Of a stretch of 64,000 nt of DNA, positions 31,523 through 44,259 are shown one piece after another; position 1 is the first letter of the stretch; every line of letters begins with the position of its first letter. The position numbers and the translations under genes were made by a program. The notes under the pieces were generated by a model, which saw only the letters and a list, made by a program, of their open reading frames with translations, was not told the origin of the DNA and did not search any database. This DNA comes from Siphonodentalium dalli (taxonomy: Eukaryota; Mollusca; Scaphopoda; Gadilida; Siphonodentaliidae), in assembly GCA_032622095.1 (NCBI GenBank), contig CP136062.1, positions 38,562,918 to 38,626,917 of the forward strand. Direction: 5' to 3'.

Positions 31523-32033
31523 CCACCCCTTGCCAAGTGGTCCTGCTAATATGCTATGATGCTGGTGGTCCTGCTGAATTGCTATGATGCGAATAGGGCA
31601 AACTGATGTCGTTATGAAATAGTACCGTTATATTTTCTAAAGTTATCATTTTCGCGGTGTTTGACTAATCAGAGCGATTTGAGAAAAAACAGGTGTTCGT
31701 ATGAAACACTCAAGAACATATATATTTTTGAAAAATATCATAATGCCTGCGCTGGTGTTCCTAAAATTACGGAATAACCCATCTTGATCATAGTCAATAT
31801 TCAACAATTTATACATTTAGTATTAAAAATATTTCGCAATAAATATATTTTTGAATGTTTGATGCGCATAATGGCTTTTCCTGGATATGTTCAGTTATCG
31901 AAACACCGCGATAAAGATAAATTAAACAAATATAACGGTACTTTTTTATAACAACATCATTTTGCCCTAACATCATCATAGCAATTCAGCAGGACCCAAC
32001 CGCATCATAGCCGGAACACTTGACCAGGGGTGG
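31523..32033. mobile_element. 511-bp MITE in the sulfotransferase 3' flank
   Basis: The left end CCACCCCTTGCCAAGTGG and the reverse-complemented right end CCACCCCTGGTCAAGTG agree. The arms continue through TCCTGCTGAATTGCTATGAT, GGGCAAAMTGATG, AGTACCGTTATAT and CGCGGTGTTT. AAG is found on both sides (31520-31522, 32034-32036), a possible 3-bp target duplication. A partial relative is at 40135-40345. Confidence 0.82.
31838..31843 (+). terminator. Candidate polyadenylation signal AATAAA
   Basis: First clear AATAAA after the sulfotransferase stop codon, about 360 bp downstream, followed by a T-rich stretch. It lies inside the MITE, so if used, the transcript's 3' end would be supplied by the mobile element. 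Position-based inference only. Confidence 0.3.
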
Positions 32034-32036
32034 AAG

Positions 32037-33071
32037 CCTGTTCTTGATCTTGAGAGGTTTCCGGCGACCTTGTAGGACCGTGATTCGGGTTGTCTAAATG
32101 TCTGCGTTCATGCATTCTGGAAATGGTTGAATCTGAACATGCAATGATTGTATTCAGTATGCAACGTTGTCAGCTGTTTAATTTTTGTTTTCGTTTGGAC
32201 GTTAATCATTATAGTGTTATTTGTTATACATTATAGTGTTATTTGTTATACATTTGTTATTTGTTGATGTTAACATTGTTCACCCTAGCGTGGTAAGTTC
32301 TTCACAACAGAACATTACGATATAAAGGGACATAATGCATTCACAGTGGGAACACGTGTGTGGGGTGGTCATAAATTGTAAAACAGTCATCACTAAAAAC
32401 ATGGAGAAAGAAACCCTCTTTCTTATTTGTATTAATAACTCTCCAGATAAAGCATTTAAAACATGTGTTATATAAATCATACTGCGTTAGTGCCAGTCAT
32501 GTGATCAACATATAGCAGAGAAAATTATGATAAATTCGTAACAAACGTTAGGTAACATATTAGATACATAGATATATTGTGTATGTATTATGTGCATATA
32601 TTTCGTATATTTATCGAATTATTTGGCCACCGGATTGAAAAGAGAGCGATAAATTGCATGCACTACACCCCATTCCCTGTAATTATTTGAATGCGGTTCG
32701 GTTCTACACCCGGTTCTGTAGTTATACGCCTTGCGGTGTGTTAGTTTCTACATTGTCGAATTTCAAACTAAACCGGAGCGTATTTCAAAGTAATTTTGAC
32801 TATCTCTTCATTTCACATTGTTTATAAAATTCAACATAAAAAATTTAAAAAGTAGAATTGAGCATTTATATTTGTCTACCGTTGTCATCGGTACCCGATG
32901 TTGTAACGTTTGACTGAAATAAATGCTAAATTTCTTAAGGAGGCAACCCATTCGTGAATTATTAAAAAAAATCCCAATTTCAGACAATAAATTTGAATGA
33001 AAATATCATTCTTTATAACTAACGTATTTTTTAAAATAGAAAGCAATCATTTATTCGTGCAGATCGATAGA
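32037..33071. other. No identifiable gene
   Basis: About 1 kb of AT-rich DNA. ATTATAGTGTTATTTGTTAT is repeated at about 32210 and 32231. No coding exon was recognised. Confidence 0.35.
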
Positions 33072-33549
33072 CAGTTTGACGGGAAATATTCAAAAAAACA
33101 AAAACACTGCATTATCTTGACTATCTAGAATATGCTCTCAGTCTATCATCTGAAAGCACGACTGTCTGCTAGTAAATAAATAAAATTGTTTTCACTACAT
33201 ATATAGTATTTGGCAGCCATTTGCTGGACTATTTATGTATCGGTGTAAAGGACCCAAACAACATAAAACAACAAATATTCAGCCCCGTTCTCAATAACCT
33301 GGCAGATATAAATACTCATTATATATTGATTCGTGCTTTCAGACATTATGTAGTTTCATGGTAATTTTTCCAAATAAAATAGTTCTGAAAATGGCTGCGA
33401 AAAAAACTAACATATGCAACGAATTTTTTTTGGTTTTTTTTTTCTCGCAGACAGTCATGACTTCAGATGGTAGACTGAGCGCATTCCCTGGTTGGGTTGA
33501 TATTATAGATAATGCAGTCTGCTTTTTTTAAATATTTCCTGTCAAACCG
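33072..33549. mobile_element. 478-bp MITE with ~110-bp inverted ends
   Basis: Left CAGTTTGACGGGAAATATT and right AATATTTCCTGTCAAACCG are inverted. Matching continues through CTGCATTATCT, GCTCAGTCTAYCATCTGAA and GACTGTCTGC on each side. No target duplication is clear and there is no coding potential. Confidence 0.8.
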
Positions 33550-34639
33550 TTTTATAAAGCACTATTTTTCATACTTCGAACATATCTCTCACACTGTGAT
33601 GGTAAAGAGTTGCTGCTATATAGTACTACAGCTTATACACTATTTATAAGGGATAATGATTTGTTGTCCTTCAAATTGATACATGTATAGCTAGAAATTG
33701 AGATTTTTTTGAAAATTCAGATGGGTCGCCTTCTAAAAGATAACTGTTATGTCTGGTGTTGAATTGTGCAGGCAGAAAATCGCAGGATTAACGCCATGCA
33801 ACAATCCGATAAATGAATGACATTTGTTCCAGTGTCAGAATATAACTTTCGAGGAGGTGTGGTTTAGTGTGATGCTGTCCTCGTGACCACACACAGAATC
33901 TAAGCTATATTTCTATCGGACACTTAATGACTGAATATCAGCCTAAGTATTGTCAGGTCTACTTGGGGGGGGGGGTGAAGAAATAATAGTATTACGTTGA
34001 AAGACATTCCATTTTGTTTTTGAAATTCGGCACAGCTTAGAAGAGAATTAATATGAATCGTACGTGACGCGTAGTGGAGCAACCACACATGATGTGCCTC
34101 AAATTTGCCTTTTTTCGGCGACATATAACGCTAAGACTAATTTGTCACATCATGCAGTGGTCACGACGGAGACGACATGCTAACTTGACAAGACGTGTCG
34201 TGGCTTGTAAAATCTTGTCTGGATTCTCGTCATGACTTCTTCATTTTTCGTTTTCATTAAGCGAACCAACAAAATTGGTCTAAATTAAATTAATAAACCT
34301 AAATCGCATCTGAATTCTTCGTAAGTTGTGAAGTAGTATAGATACTTTCATTTTTATCGCGATTCTTCATTTCCAATTCCGCGGGTTTTTTTTTGCAATC
34401 TCCACACGGTTGCTAACCGAAAGTCAAGTGACAATTTCTCCAAAATCTATGCCCGCGATCTTGAAAAATCACTGATGGATATAGAAACAAATATGACGTC
34501 ATTCACCTGCCTTAGGTATTTGCACCCTTGTTGGTTGCTATAACTCCATAGAACCTAATTTGGAACCGAATCTCATTGAAATGGTCGAGAGTGTTCCGTA
34601 GATCGACTGAACTAAACAAACGAATTCTGAATCCCTTTA
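33550..34639. other. No identifiable gene; 11-base G tract at 33965-33975
   Basis: No recognisable exon or terminal repeat in this interval. Confidence 0.35.
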
Positions 34640-35061
34640 GGCTACGTTCATACGCTGGCAAGTTTGCACGGTATGTTTTTGCGGGCATTTCGTCATGGGG
34701 AAAACCACATGGTGCCAGAATATGAACGGAACCGTGCACATAGCATGCATCTTTACCAACGCGAAAGGCATGAGAAGTAACATTTATCTGATTCCACTTG
34801 TAACAGTGCTATTGGAATTTGCCTTCAAATACCTGCATATGTATGATTTATTCTTGCGAGATAATTCCATGATATTTACAGGCAAATCCCGGTAGCATCG
34901 TTACTAGTGGAACTACAGAGATTTTACTTCGCACGTAGTTAGCTGTGGCACATATGCACTGTTTGTGCTAGTTTCCGTTCATATTATGGCACCATATCGT
35001 TTTCTACGACAAAATGACTGCAAACCATACCGTGCAAACTTGCCAGTGTATGAACGTACCC
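34640..35061. mobile_element. Harbinger-type MITE (422 bp)
   Basis: TTA on both sides (34637-34639, 35062-35064). The left terminus GGCTACGTTCATACGCTGG and reverse-complemented right terminus GGGTACGTTCATACACTGG are followed by a shared CAAGTTTGCACGGTATG. The TWA target and GG-start termini suit PIF/Harbinger MITEs (inference). Inner GTTCATATTMTGGCACCAT is also inverted. Confidence 0.85.
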
Positions 35062-35064
35062 TTA

Positions 35065-36789
35065 AAGTACCGTGCACCCTTCCATATGTTGGTTAGTTAG
35101 ATGACAGAAGGTTATGTTAATTTAAAATAGACAACACACTGATCCCCAAAGGGCTATCCAGGAAAAGATGAGACATTGAGAGCTGTTATTGAAATGTTCT
35201 CATTCATTGAAACGACTTGCTTCTATTCGCCACATGTTCAAAACACTATTGTACACAAACACGTAACGCCTGGTCCGAATTGACCAATCATAAACATTAA
35301 CATAATTACAATATATTGACAAATGAAATAAATAATTGAACTCGTAAAACACAAAACGAATATTGCACTAAAACATGTTGATAGGCCATATGCATGTTTT
35401 GCTATCGTATGTATACACTGCCGACAATATAGAGAGAGCGGTTCAAAATCGCAAATCGCGAAATACCGATCTGGCAAAATTTGGTAACAGATTTAGACAA
35501 AATCAGATGTCATTTCAGACTTATCAGAACTAAAGAACATAATAAATATATTCGTAATGTTGTAATGCACGAAAAATCAAATTAATAACCAGACATTGGT
35601 AAATCATGCGCACTCGTATTATGACGTACGCAATCAAAATCTGGTAGAAATGTGGCTTGAAATTGTTTTATTGAGCGAGAATTGTCATTGGAAATGTTGG
35701 GGGGGGGAAACGTGCAACTGGCCCTGAAGATACATAATCCCCGATCTCTTTCTTTTACGAAGGCAAGCTCCACGCTGAGCAGTCTCCTGCACATGACTTA
35801 TACCGCTGCCAGCACTTTCATGTAGCATACGAACGTCTCAAATAAATGTGACAACTCATTCTGCATTATTCTCAGAAACTGTCCATGTTCATTTGAAAAT
35901 TATCTAGATCAAGCCAGAATGAATTGTAACTGACAAAACACTTGAATAAAAAAATGTTAGATTTAATTAAGAAAATGCACATGCCGGCAGCGTTCAGACA
36001 TAGCGTAGCGAGGGGACTGAACTATGTTTTGCAGCTTGTAACGAAGGTTCTCCATTAGAGGTTACGTGGATTGCGTACCGTTTATGAAGTTCGCAACGGC
36101 TGTTTCTCGCAATTTCATCCATATGCAGACACAACTTATTCGATTGATATGCTATACGCTCTTAAAGCGACATATAACATTCAAGCCTCACATTAAAACC
36201 CATTGATTTCACGCATTCGTCGTGCCCCATAGGTTAGTCAGGTTCTCACACACGTACGTGTAACGTGTGATACTAAGCTAATGCACCAGCGGTCAAAGTC
36301 ACATGATTTCTCGGCGCGAAAAACACGTTTATTAAGGCGCAAGGTATAGTAGCAGTTGTAAAGAATAGTTGGTGGTGAGGGCAAGCTGCGACCACCCGTA
36401 CGCTTAATTCACTTCCATCAACATAATATTCCTCCGAGACAAATTAATCCCATTTCTCACACTGTTTGCATAGCGTTGGTCGCGTCGGCCTTTTGGTTAA
36501 TAGCATATTTGATAAATCTTCTTTGTCACACGTTTCGTAAGATACAGATTGAATTAAAATAAACTTCTGAACGGAATTGCCGTGTACGTGTTAGGCGAAC
36601 TGGTCATGTAAGCCAGGTGAATTGTAATGGTAAAATAAGTTACAAGTTAAAGTTTGTGTGGCTGCACATGGCTATTGAAATATATAGATAGTGTAACTAC
36701 ATGAACTATACATGTAATATAGACGACTGATTACGCCCGATACTTGGGGAATGCTCACTTGATGAAACACTGTCTACGTTTTTCACTTT
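35065..36789. other. No identifiable gene or repeat
   Basis: 1.7 kb without a recognisable exon, terminal repeat or array; a nine-base G tract lies at 35699-35707. This and 32037-33071 are the least repeat-like stretches of the window. Confidence 0.35.
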
Positions 36790-37199
36790 AAGGCCCAATT
36801 AACTATCGAATGCCCAGATCACATTATACACAACATATTCCATTTGATATACCACTTGAAAGAGGCACTAAACATTTTCATTCCACCAAAATACGGAACA
36901 GCTGTGGCCCAGGAGAGTCAATCGAGCGATAGTCTCATATTCAACCCCAAGACTTTTCCGGTTATTTACCCCAGAATGCATAATAATTCATAACCCAGAT
37001 CGTTATCTTCCATTAGAAATAATAATTTGGCAGTACAGACCAGACCAAAATTAAGCACTGACCATACGTCGGTACCTTGACGGAAAAAATACTCAGTTTA
37101 TTCGACGTGATAAGTTGATAATACAATGTTGGAGCATCCTCCTCCAAATAATGTAACATTTGGAGTATGCTGTATATAATGTGAAACTTAAGTGGTCCT
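36790..37199 (-). mobile_element. AAGGCCC-family MITE, third member
   Basis: Begins AAGGCCCAATTAACTATCGA and ends ACTTAAGTGGTCCTT, followed by TA. It shares the AGTTTATTCGACGTGATAAG / TTGATAATACAATG block with the member at 23520. It is more diverged than the 28241 copy. Confidence 0.65.
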
Positions 37200-37332
37200 T
37201 TAATTATAAAAGGCAAACGAGATATACCCACGCTTGGCGTTCGCGGATATGGTTGAAACTTCGCGGAAATCAATACGCGTCAACCACAAACATATGAACA
37301 ATGAGAGATTTGTCTCATAATCCTCTTGATTA

Positions 37333-37819
37333 CCTTACTCGTATTTAAATTCATGCAGTACTATTTTTCGCGCATCCATCGGTGCGCGAATTTAAAACTG
37401 AGCGAAAAATAGTACGACTCCCCAAGTTTAGTCTAAGCCACAGTCCATAGAAAGTACAAGAGGGCCATGCTGCTGAATTTAGCTAGATATTAAGAACGGA
37501 TGAATATGCATATATTTACATTCGACCAACCGCTATCAAGACCATTGCTCGCAATGCCAAGAGGCAAACCATGACAACTTGGTCTACACGATGTAAATCC
37601 ACCGCGAATGTGTTTAATATACATGTACACATATACTATCTCGGCAATGACCAAGAACCGAAACTTTCATCGACTTCAAGATATACGAAAATATCACGAA
37701 AATAATACGAAATCATTTTTGTCAGTTTTGAATTCGCGCAGCTAGGTGCGCGAATTTAAAGTACGCGAATTCAAAACTGAGCGAAAACTAGTACTACGCG
37801 AATTTAAATACGAGTAAGG
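37333..37819. mobile_element. 487-bp TA-flanked MITE
   Basis: TA at 37331-37332 and 37820-37821. The left end CCTTACTCGTATTTAAATTC is mirrored by GCGAATTTAAATACGAGTAAGG. Subterminal AGTACTATTTTTCGCGC and GTGCGCGAATTTAAAACTGA motifs recur in inverted order near both ends. Confidence 0.85.
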
Positions 37820-38013
37820 TAGCTAACGATTTAACAGGTATCAAGATTCACGTCGCGACATTAGTTAAAATATAGCTTCATTTTTTTTTATATTTGATTC
37901 GCGCTTGTCACATATTTGAAGTTTCCTATGGACCTTGAATGACCTAAACCAGTTTTTCAAAACCGGAACGTCAGAGTCCGTAACAGTTTTCTGTTAACCG
38001 TGGGTAGCATTAA

Positions 38014-38110
38014 CGGTACTCAATCCGATTCGATGGTCCCCAAATCATCATATTCCAACAACATTTTTTGAAATGCCGCTTCAGTTATCAGAATCGATTA
38101 GTAAACTATA
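38014..38110 (+). mobile_element. Fragment of the GGTACTCAATCCGA MITE family
   Basis: ACGGTACTCAATCCGATTCG, then GGTCCCCA and ATTCCAACAACAT, are the reverse complement of the right end of the element at 50431-50901. The other end is missing. Confidence 0.7.
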
Positions 38111-38278
38111 TATAAACTCATCAAAAAAGTAAGTTCCCCCTCATATAATGGCCTTAATCACCTATGTTATTTGAAGGGATCCCTGTCCCATATGACGGCC
38201 CAATCCGGTGTTGCCGCCATCGATTTACTGAAGACAAACAAGCCTATGATGCATGTTGCTCGAAGAATGTATTTACCT

Positions 38279-39121
38279 TGGTCATCCTATAATCCCCGCT
38301 GCGGGCAGTAAACCCCGGTACGGGCGTCAGCAAACCGCATATCGGGCTATAACAGTTAAGAGTATTCCACACTTGGGCTAGTCTAATATCGGCTCTAGAG
38401 AAAAACAATTAGTCGAGCGCATTCGAAATTTCGGGGTAAATTTAAGTTTAATTCAGCAAAACTTTCACCGCAGACACTTCTCGAATTTAAAAAAAAAGAA
38501 AGAAAAAACATGGATCAGTCTATATCATGGGACACTCTACCCGTGGCGTTTTTTTATACTAAAAACCCAATTCCCCATCCAGTAACCCGAATAGAGACAT
38601 CGATAAAGTATAACGTAATGCGGGCATGCAGGAGTAAACTCGGATGCGGGTAAAAATCTTGCCCGCGTCGGGGGGGTTTACTCCGACAGTTTGGAGTGCC
38701 ACATGCAATTGTCCATATTTTCCTAATTGCAGCAAATTCTAATGTGAATGTAGATTTAGTTTCCTAAACTATCTATATCAATGGAACGTTGTACAAATTT
38801 ATCACCACGCACTCCTATGTTGAAGCTGAAAACACACAACATTGAAACATGGAAGCTACTCTCGCACTTCATCGCTACTCTCGCACTTCATCGCTACTCT
38901 CGCACTTCATCGACCATTTCGTCACTTTGTTGAGCTTTATTCGTCGAAATGTTAACATTTGGTTGAAGCTGGGTTCATATCGCACCTCGTGGATCCGGAA
39001 TTGAAAAATAGAAAAACAATAAAAAAAATATCCCTCAAAACAAAACTACCTGTACTTTTCACTTGTGCTCGCAACGGGGTTTACTCAATATTTGCTCGCA
39101 TCGGGTATTATAGGATGACCA
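38279..39121. mobile_element. 843-bp inverted-repeat element
   Basis: Left TGGTCATCCTATAATCCCCG and right CGGGTATTATAGGATGACCA are inverted, continuing through CTGCGGGCA / TGCTCGCA and GTAAACCCCG / CGGGGTTTAC. Further GTTTACTCC / GGAGTAAACTC copies lie inside. The open frame at 38959-39261 straddles the right end and is not gene-like. Confidence 0.75.
38855..38911 (+). repeat. 19-bp tandem repeat, three copies
   Basis: GCTACTCTCGCACTTCATC repeated exactly three times without interruption. Confidence 0.95.
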
Positions 39122-39354
39122 GCGTGGTATTTCACCGAATGCAACAAGAAACACGCCACATTTCAAGATGCTGGCTGTGCAAAAGAATGCTTCAGAGCGG
39201 GACAATCTTCACATGGGCAAGTTTCTTGAAAATGATTTTTCTTATCGCATGCATTCGGTGAAAAAATACTATTTTTCGAGCGGCCTGCATTACGTGTTGT
39301 TTGTCTTTATTAAATCGATGGCGATAACACATTTTTTGTCTGTTCTGGCAATTC

Positions 39355-39860
39355 CCAATTATAGCTACAGCTGTGTGTAGCTATTGTATCCACATTTGAC
39401 TTTCGTAAAACAATATTTTACCAATTTGCATTGCATGCATTACCCCGAGCTGTTGCAACTCAGGTTGAGGTGTATTGTGTTGAGGTGTATTGTGTTGAGG
39501 TGTATTGTGTTGAGGTGTATTGTGTTGTTACAATTTATGAACTCACATCCGAAGACATTTCGGTTGCACCAGCTTGTGGAATATCGGAGAAGCACAGCTA
39601 AGTGACATGGGACTCGGATTCTTCTTTTATTTAGGTGCAGTTGTCAGGAAAAAGTAACAGTATTGGAATATGTTATTAATTATACATGGACATGGCAAAC
39701 AATATTAATTTACTAAGAGTATAATCAAATCTTGTTCTTGTATATTTAAATGATTGTTTGTTGGATTGGGTTATCTCTCTCTTCAACCATATTCATCCAT
39801 CACCAATAGCCATATGTAGCTACATATATGGCAATTGTAGCTATAATTGGGAATTGCCAG
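39355..39860. mobile_element. 506-bp inverted-repeat element
   Basis: The 25-bp left end CTGGCAATTCCCAATTATAG plus CTACA is mirrored exactly at 39836-39860. A second inverted pair, GTAGCTATTG / CAATAGCC, sits just inside. It carries a 15-bp minisatellite. No target duplication was identified. Confidence 0.8.
39465..39524 (+). repeat. 15-bp minisatellite, four exact copies
   Basis: TTGAGGTGTATTGTG repeated four times head to tail inside the 506-bp element. Exact identity indicates recent expansion. Confidence 0.95.
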
Positions 39861-40134
39861 ACCTGGTCGTATGGGGCAGGGATCTTCAAGTGCATGTAGT
39901 GAACCATTATATGGGGGCGAATAAATTCAGTTATAGGAGAGTAATGGAGCAGATTTCCGACGTAAACCGGCGTATGTAACAACCGATATCGCAAGTTCGT
40001 TTATGTCCAAGGATGTGGTCGAGCAATAAGAGGGGCGGCTGAACCAGGAATGAGTCCACAACCGGCCAAGTAGGCGGGAGCCAGTGCAATGTATCTACCC
40101 TGTCACCACAATGTCTCTACCCCCGACATCATAA

Positions 40135-40345
40135 CCACCCCTGGTCAAGTGGTCCTGCTAATGCAGTTGAGTCCTGCTGAATTGCTATGATTGTGTTAGG
40201 TCAAACTGATGCTGTTCATAAAAAGTACCGTTTTTGTTTTATAACGTCCTATTCGCGGTGTTCGATAATCTGAATGAGTATCAAACAGTCAAACACATAT
40301 TTATTGAGAAATATGTCTAATATCTGTCGTATTAGTTGTGTGAAG
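40135..40345 (+). mobile_element. Partial copy of the MITE at 31523-32033
   Basis: Begins CCACCCCTGGTCAAGTGG, then TCCTGCTGAATTGCTATGAT, AAAAGTACCGTT and TTCGCGGTGTTCGA, and fades after TTATTGAGAAATATGTC. The right arm is missing. Confidence 0.75.
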
Positions 40346-40854
40346 GAATAAGACTGTTCTCTGTATAAATTTTATTCATCTCTAACATCGTGTGGTAAGC
40401 AGCAAGTGTATGTAGCAATACATAATGGTGAATCATTTGGATGCCATGAAAGAAAGGCGTCGCTTATTAATTAGCGATTCCATGTTGGCATCTGTCAGAT
40501 ATGTCTGAAGAGCCAGAACTAAGTAAAGAGTAGATTCATGTTGGTTTATATATACGCTAATGACTTATAGCGGTCATTAGTATATCTCTTTGTCTGTACT
40601 GACCGATGGATGAACTGAAGTTGTTACCTAAGACTTTCTATCCTTTGTGGCTAGCCTTGCATAACTCATAGGTCGTGGCCAGCAGGTCGCGCCAGGAATG
40701 TTTTGGGGCTGCTAGAGTTCAGATTATATTCCCTCTTCCCATCAATAAGTTAAGATGGATATATTTAGTATGTACCATCACGTCCCTTGAATAAGATAAG
40801 GGATAGGGGTGCATTACTCTACAGTTGTTGAACATCGATTAAAACTATATATAC
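40346..40854. other. No identifiable gene
   Basis: Unique-looking DNA between the partial MITE and the start of the foldback region. It includes a short inverted pair, GCTAATGACTTATAG / CATTAGTATA, near 40556-40583. Confidence 0.35.
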
Positions 40855-43000
40855 ACGAACACCACATACATTAACATATGTTACCACTACTATATAGCCA
40901 CACATGGGTATACCCATACACACAACACATGGCCATATAGCCGTGAGTAACCATGCAGGCACAGGCACAGGTATACTCCTACACTTCACCCATGAACATA
41001 GTCACGACCTGTATACCCATTCACTACATTAATGAACATACAGCAACCTTGTGCATACCTAATCGTCGCACCATTAGTCATACAGTCACTCCGTGTATAT
41101 GTATATATATTTGCCACATGCATGGCCATTTATGCACTCATGATATACATATACACCCCAACGAGGACAATATAGTCACTCCCGGTATACATTTTCTCCA
41201 CGTTCATGACCATACATCAATTATTGTTTACACATTTGCCTCATCAGTGGACATACAGTCACTCTCTGTATATACATACATACATATAAATATTTGCGAC
41301 ACCCATGGCCATATAGCCACTCAAGATATACATATACACCCAACCCAAAACCACAGAGTCACTACATGTCTATATAGTATACAAATAAACCGCACCAATT
41401 GCATTATAGTCCTTCTTGATATACCAATGTCCCGCACCGCGCAAACGGACATTTCACACACCCCAAACGTGCATATGCACCTCACCATGACAATTCAGCC
41501 TCTCTGTGTATACTCATGAACCACACTCGTGACCATAAAATCACTCCTTGTATAACAATTTAACCACCATTAATGTTGCCAAACTGGCACTCCCTATATA
41601 AATATTGGCCACAGCATGGCCACACAGCCACTCAAGATATGCAAGTGCTCTCGTCTTGTAGATAATGAGTCGAAACGTAATGTGACACTTGCTTAGTATG
41701 ACACATAGTCATCGATCTACAAATGATGATGATCTAATTCATTTTGGCATCTTTTCAACTCATTTGGGAGTAATTTCCAAAAATGTCTAAACGCTACTTT
41801 TGGGCATGAAATAAAATCTTGTTATTGTGGGGTACGTTCTAAAGCTATTTTCAAAATTCCATTAAACCGCTCCAGGGCCCAGCTTCCACCTCAACATTCG
41901 TGTCATTAGAACGGGGAACAATTTGTCTGCGAAAAATGGTGACCTTGGTCATCATATATTTAGCCTCAAATATATCCTGCCCTTTCTTTTGACATACATA
42001 CATTTATGTACCACCTTCATTGTGCAAGGACATTATATGACGTATGGGATGTAAGTCATTATTTATTTCCCTATACTTATGTTGACAAACGGAAAGGCCG
42101 CATTACCCGTCAATCAGTGCTCCATTCTGACTTGTTATTGTCATTCCCGAGGGCTAGGTGTGATTTTCGTTGACCAGGACAGATGTGTCACCTTGTCATA
42201 CAACAACGTACGTGTATTTTTTAGCCTATACTTACCTGTATTGGTTGGTTGTAGTATTGGTTAATTCATGACCACAGGGTCACTCCAGGTGTATATACCT
42301 CATCAATCACCATAGCGTTCGTCTAGATGTACCTATACCCCGCACACACGATCATTCGCACACTTCAGACTGGCCAATACAGCTCAACCATGACAATGCA
42401 TCCACTCGCTGTATTATTACACACCCCATCCATGAGCATTCAGTTATTCACTGTTTACCGGTACACACACCAATGGCAATACAACCACAATGGATAAACA
42501 TATATATCCCACCATGACCACGATGTCACTATATATATATATACACAAGCCCACCAATGACCATCAAACTACTCCACTGTACTCCAGGTATGCATATACA
42601 CTTCAACAACATTGACCGTGCAGTCATTCCATGTACACATATACACATTGTCCATTGCCATACAGTCAACGCATGTATACATATACACCCACCCATCACA
42701 ATACAACCACCCAATGTACGCATGTACACCCCACCCATGACCACACAGTCACGCCATATATACATAAACAACACAAAGATGGACAATGCAGCTAATATCG
42801 CTATACACATACACCACTGCCATGGCCAGACAGCCACGCCCTGTTTTCATGTTCACCTCACACATGACCATAAGCTACTCATTATATACATATACATCTC
42901 AACGTGACCACCCCATATATTCACATGATTCATGGATACAATAACTCCCCGTATACATACTCACATCACCTATCACCATGCAGTCAAATGACATACACAA
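40855..43000 (+). repeat. Foldback outer minisatellite, left arm (~50-bp units)
   Basis: Strongly degenerate units on the theme CACCCATGACCATACAGTCA, CTCC, ATGTATACATATACACC, about 40-55 bp apart. Units are interrupted by non-repetitive DNA at about 41640-42260. A 188-codon open frame at 40953-41519 is read straight through these units and is not a gene. Confidence 0.85.
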
Positions 43001-43009
43001 GGTATTAAG

Positions 43010-44240
43010 TTGATCAATGTTGATTATAATGGGCCAGAGTAGCCACATACTATGATCACTCTCAGTTCTGTTTCAACATTCTGCCCATTTCAGTTAAAGT
43101 GATGTGAAATACTCATGCTAAAAGTAGTTATATTTTAAGAATATTGTATCCAAATTGACATGACACACCACCATTCTTATATATTAATTAAATGTAGCGA
43201 CTCTCGATTTTCGATGATGTTATTAGAATGCTACATTCCACCAGTTGGTACAGCGCCTGTATACTGACTTATCAGTTTCATGCACCCGAATAAGTCCATA
43301 ATATGTCATTAAAACAAACATGGACAGAATCCCAAGAAAGTTTTCGGCAAAATCCACTGCATCCCTTAGAACGAACTGTCCATGCCTCTTAAGGTACTGG
43401 GTTAACACGAATAGAACATTTAGTTGACAAACTAACATGTTGAATAACCAAGTGAGTCACAATAAGCTGCCTTTTCGGAACAGCAGAGAATAATGTTGAC
43501 AAGTCAACATTTTACCAAATTTGGTTGCCATTTTGCAAGCCATCTTGAGCAAAATTGTGTAAATCACCTCAGTATAACACAGTTAGCACATATCAAAAAC
43601 AATAAATACATTTGATACCACAGATAGTTCCATTTTACTTTTTAGAAATGGTTCAAACCGTAACAGTGATTTTTTGCCGATTTTGATGTCAAGTTTGTGA
43701 GATAAATGTTCGATTAATTATGGCTATTTCAGTGGTTAAGATAGTAACAATTAAACAATAATCCAATATGCATCAGAAATGTTAGTATTCAATATATACA
43801 AGACAGAATAGTCAATCAACCACAACTTGTAAGCAGTTGCACGGTACGCTGTGGCAATATTTGCCATTTTTTATATATTGGTCGCCATTTTGAGCCAAAG
43901 CGACAATTTTGGTACAATTGAGGTAGAAGATCAATAAAAAATAGAAAGCATCACTAACGTTGACACAGTTCTTCCAATTTCTTGATGAAATATAACGTCG
44001 GTGGGATTCAAAGAAGTCGTAAAACTGTTAAAATCGTATTTTGGCGCGAAAATTTTTATTGCAAATTCGTAATCTACGCGGTCGATTACACCCCTAAAAT
44101 TCTTATCCTTGTTCTAATCCAACCAGAAATGAGCTTTTAGGCCATGTGATGGAAATTCGTATCCTTGGTTGGACAAATTTCTTACTTCAAAAATGTCGTA
44201 TAAAGTATACGACATATTTGAAGTAAAACATATGACCATA
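43010..44240 (+). repeat. Foldback inner unit, left arm
   Basis: Shares in order with 48060-49100: GGGCCAGARTASCCACAT, CTCAGTTCYGT, TTCTGCCCATTTC, AACAATAAAYACMTTTRATACC, TTTTTGCCGAT, ATGTCAAGTTTGTGAG, GTATTCAAT, ACTTGTAAGC and CGCCATTTTG. The inverse of this unit follows at 44260-45545. It is non-coding. Confidence 0.82.
44193..44228. repeat. Central palindrome of the foldback
   Basis: ACTTCAAAAATGTCGTATA, AAG, then TATACGACATATTTGAAGT: arms differ at one position around a 2-3-base centre, lying at the point where the plus-oriented unit turns into the minus-oriented one. GTCGTATA recurs many times at 49560-49690 as well. Confidence 0.85.
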
Positions 44241-44259
44241 ACGTCAGTTGTGTTGTTCT

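Noticed and set aside
40953-41519. 188-codon open frame, the longest apart from the sulfotransferase
   Set aside because: It reads straight through degenerate 50-bp minisatellite units; the protein is a histidine/isoleucine/threonine-rich echo of the repeat and has no domain.
42529-42907. Overlapping 102- and 116-codon frames on opposite strands
   Set aside because: Both read the minisatellite of the foldback arm.
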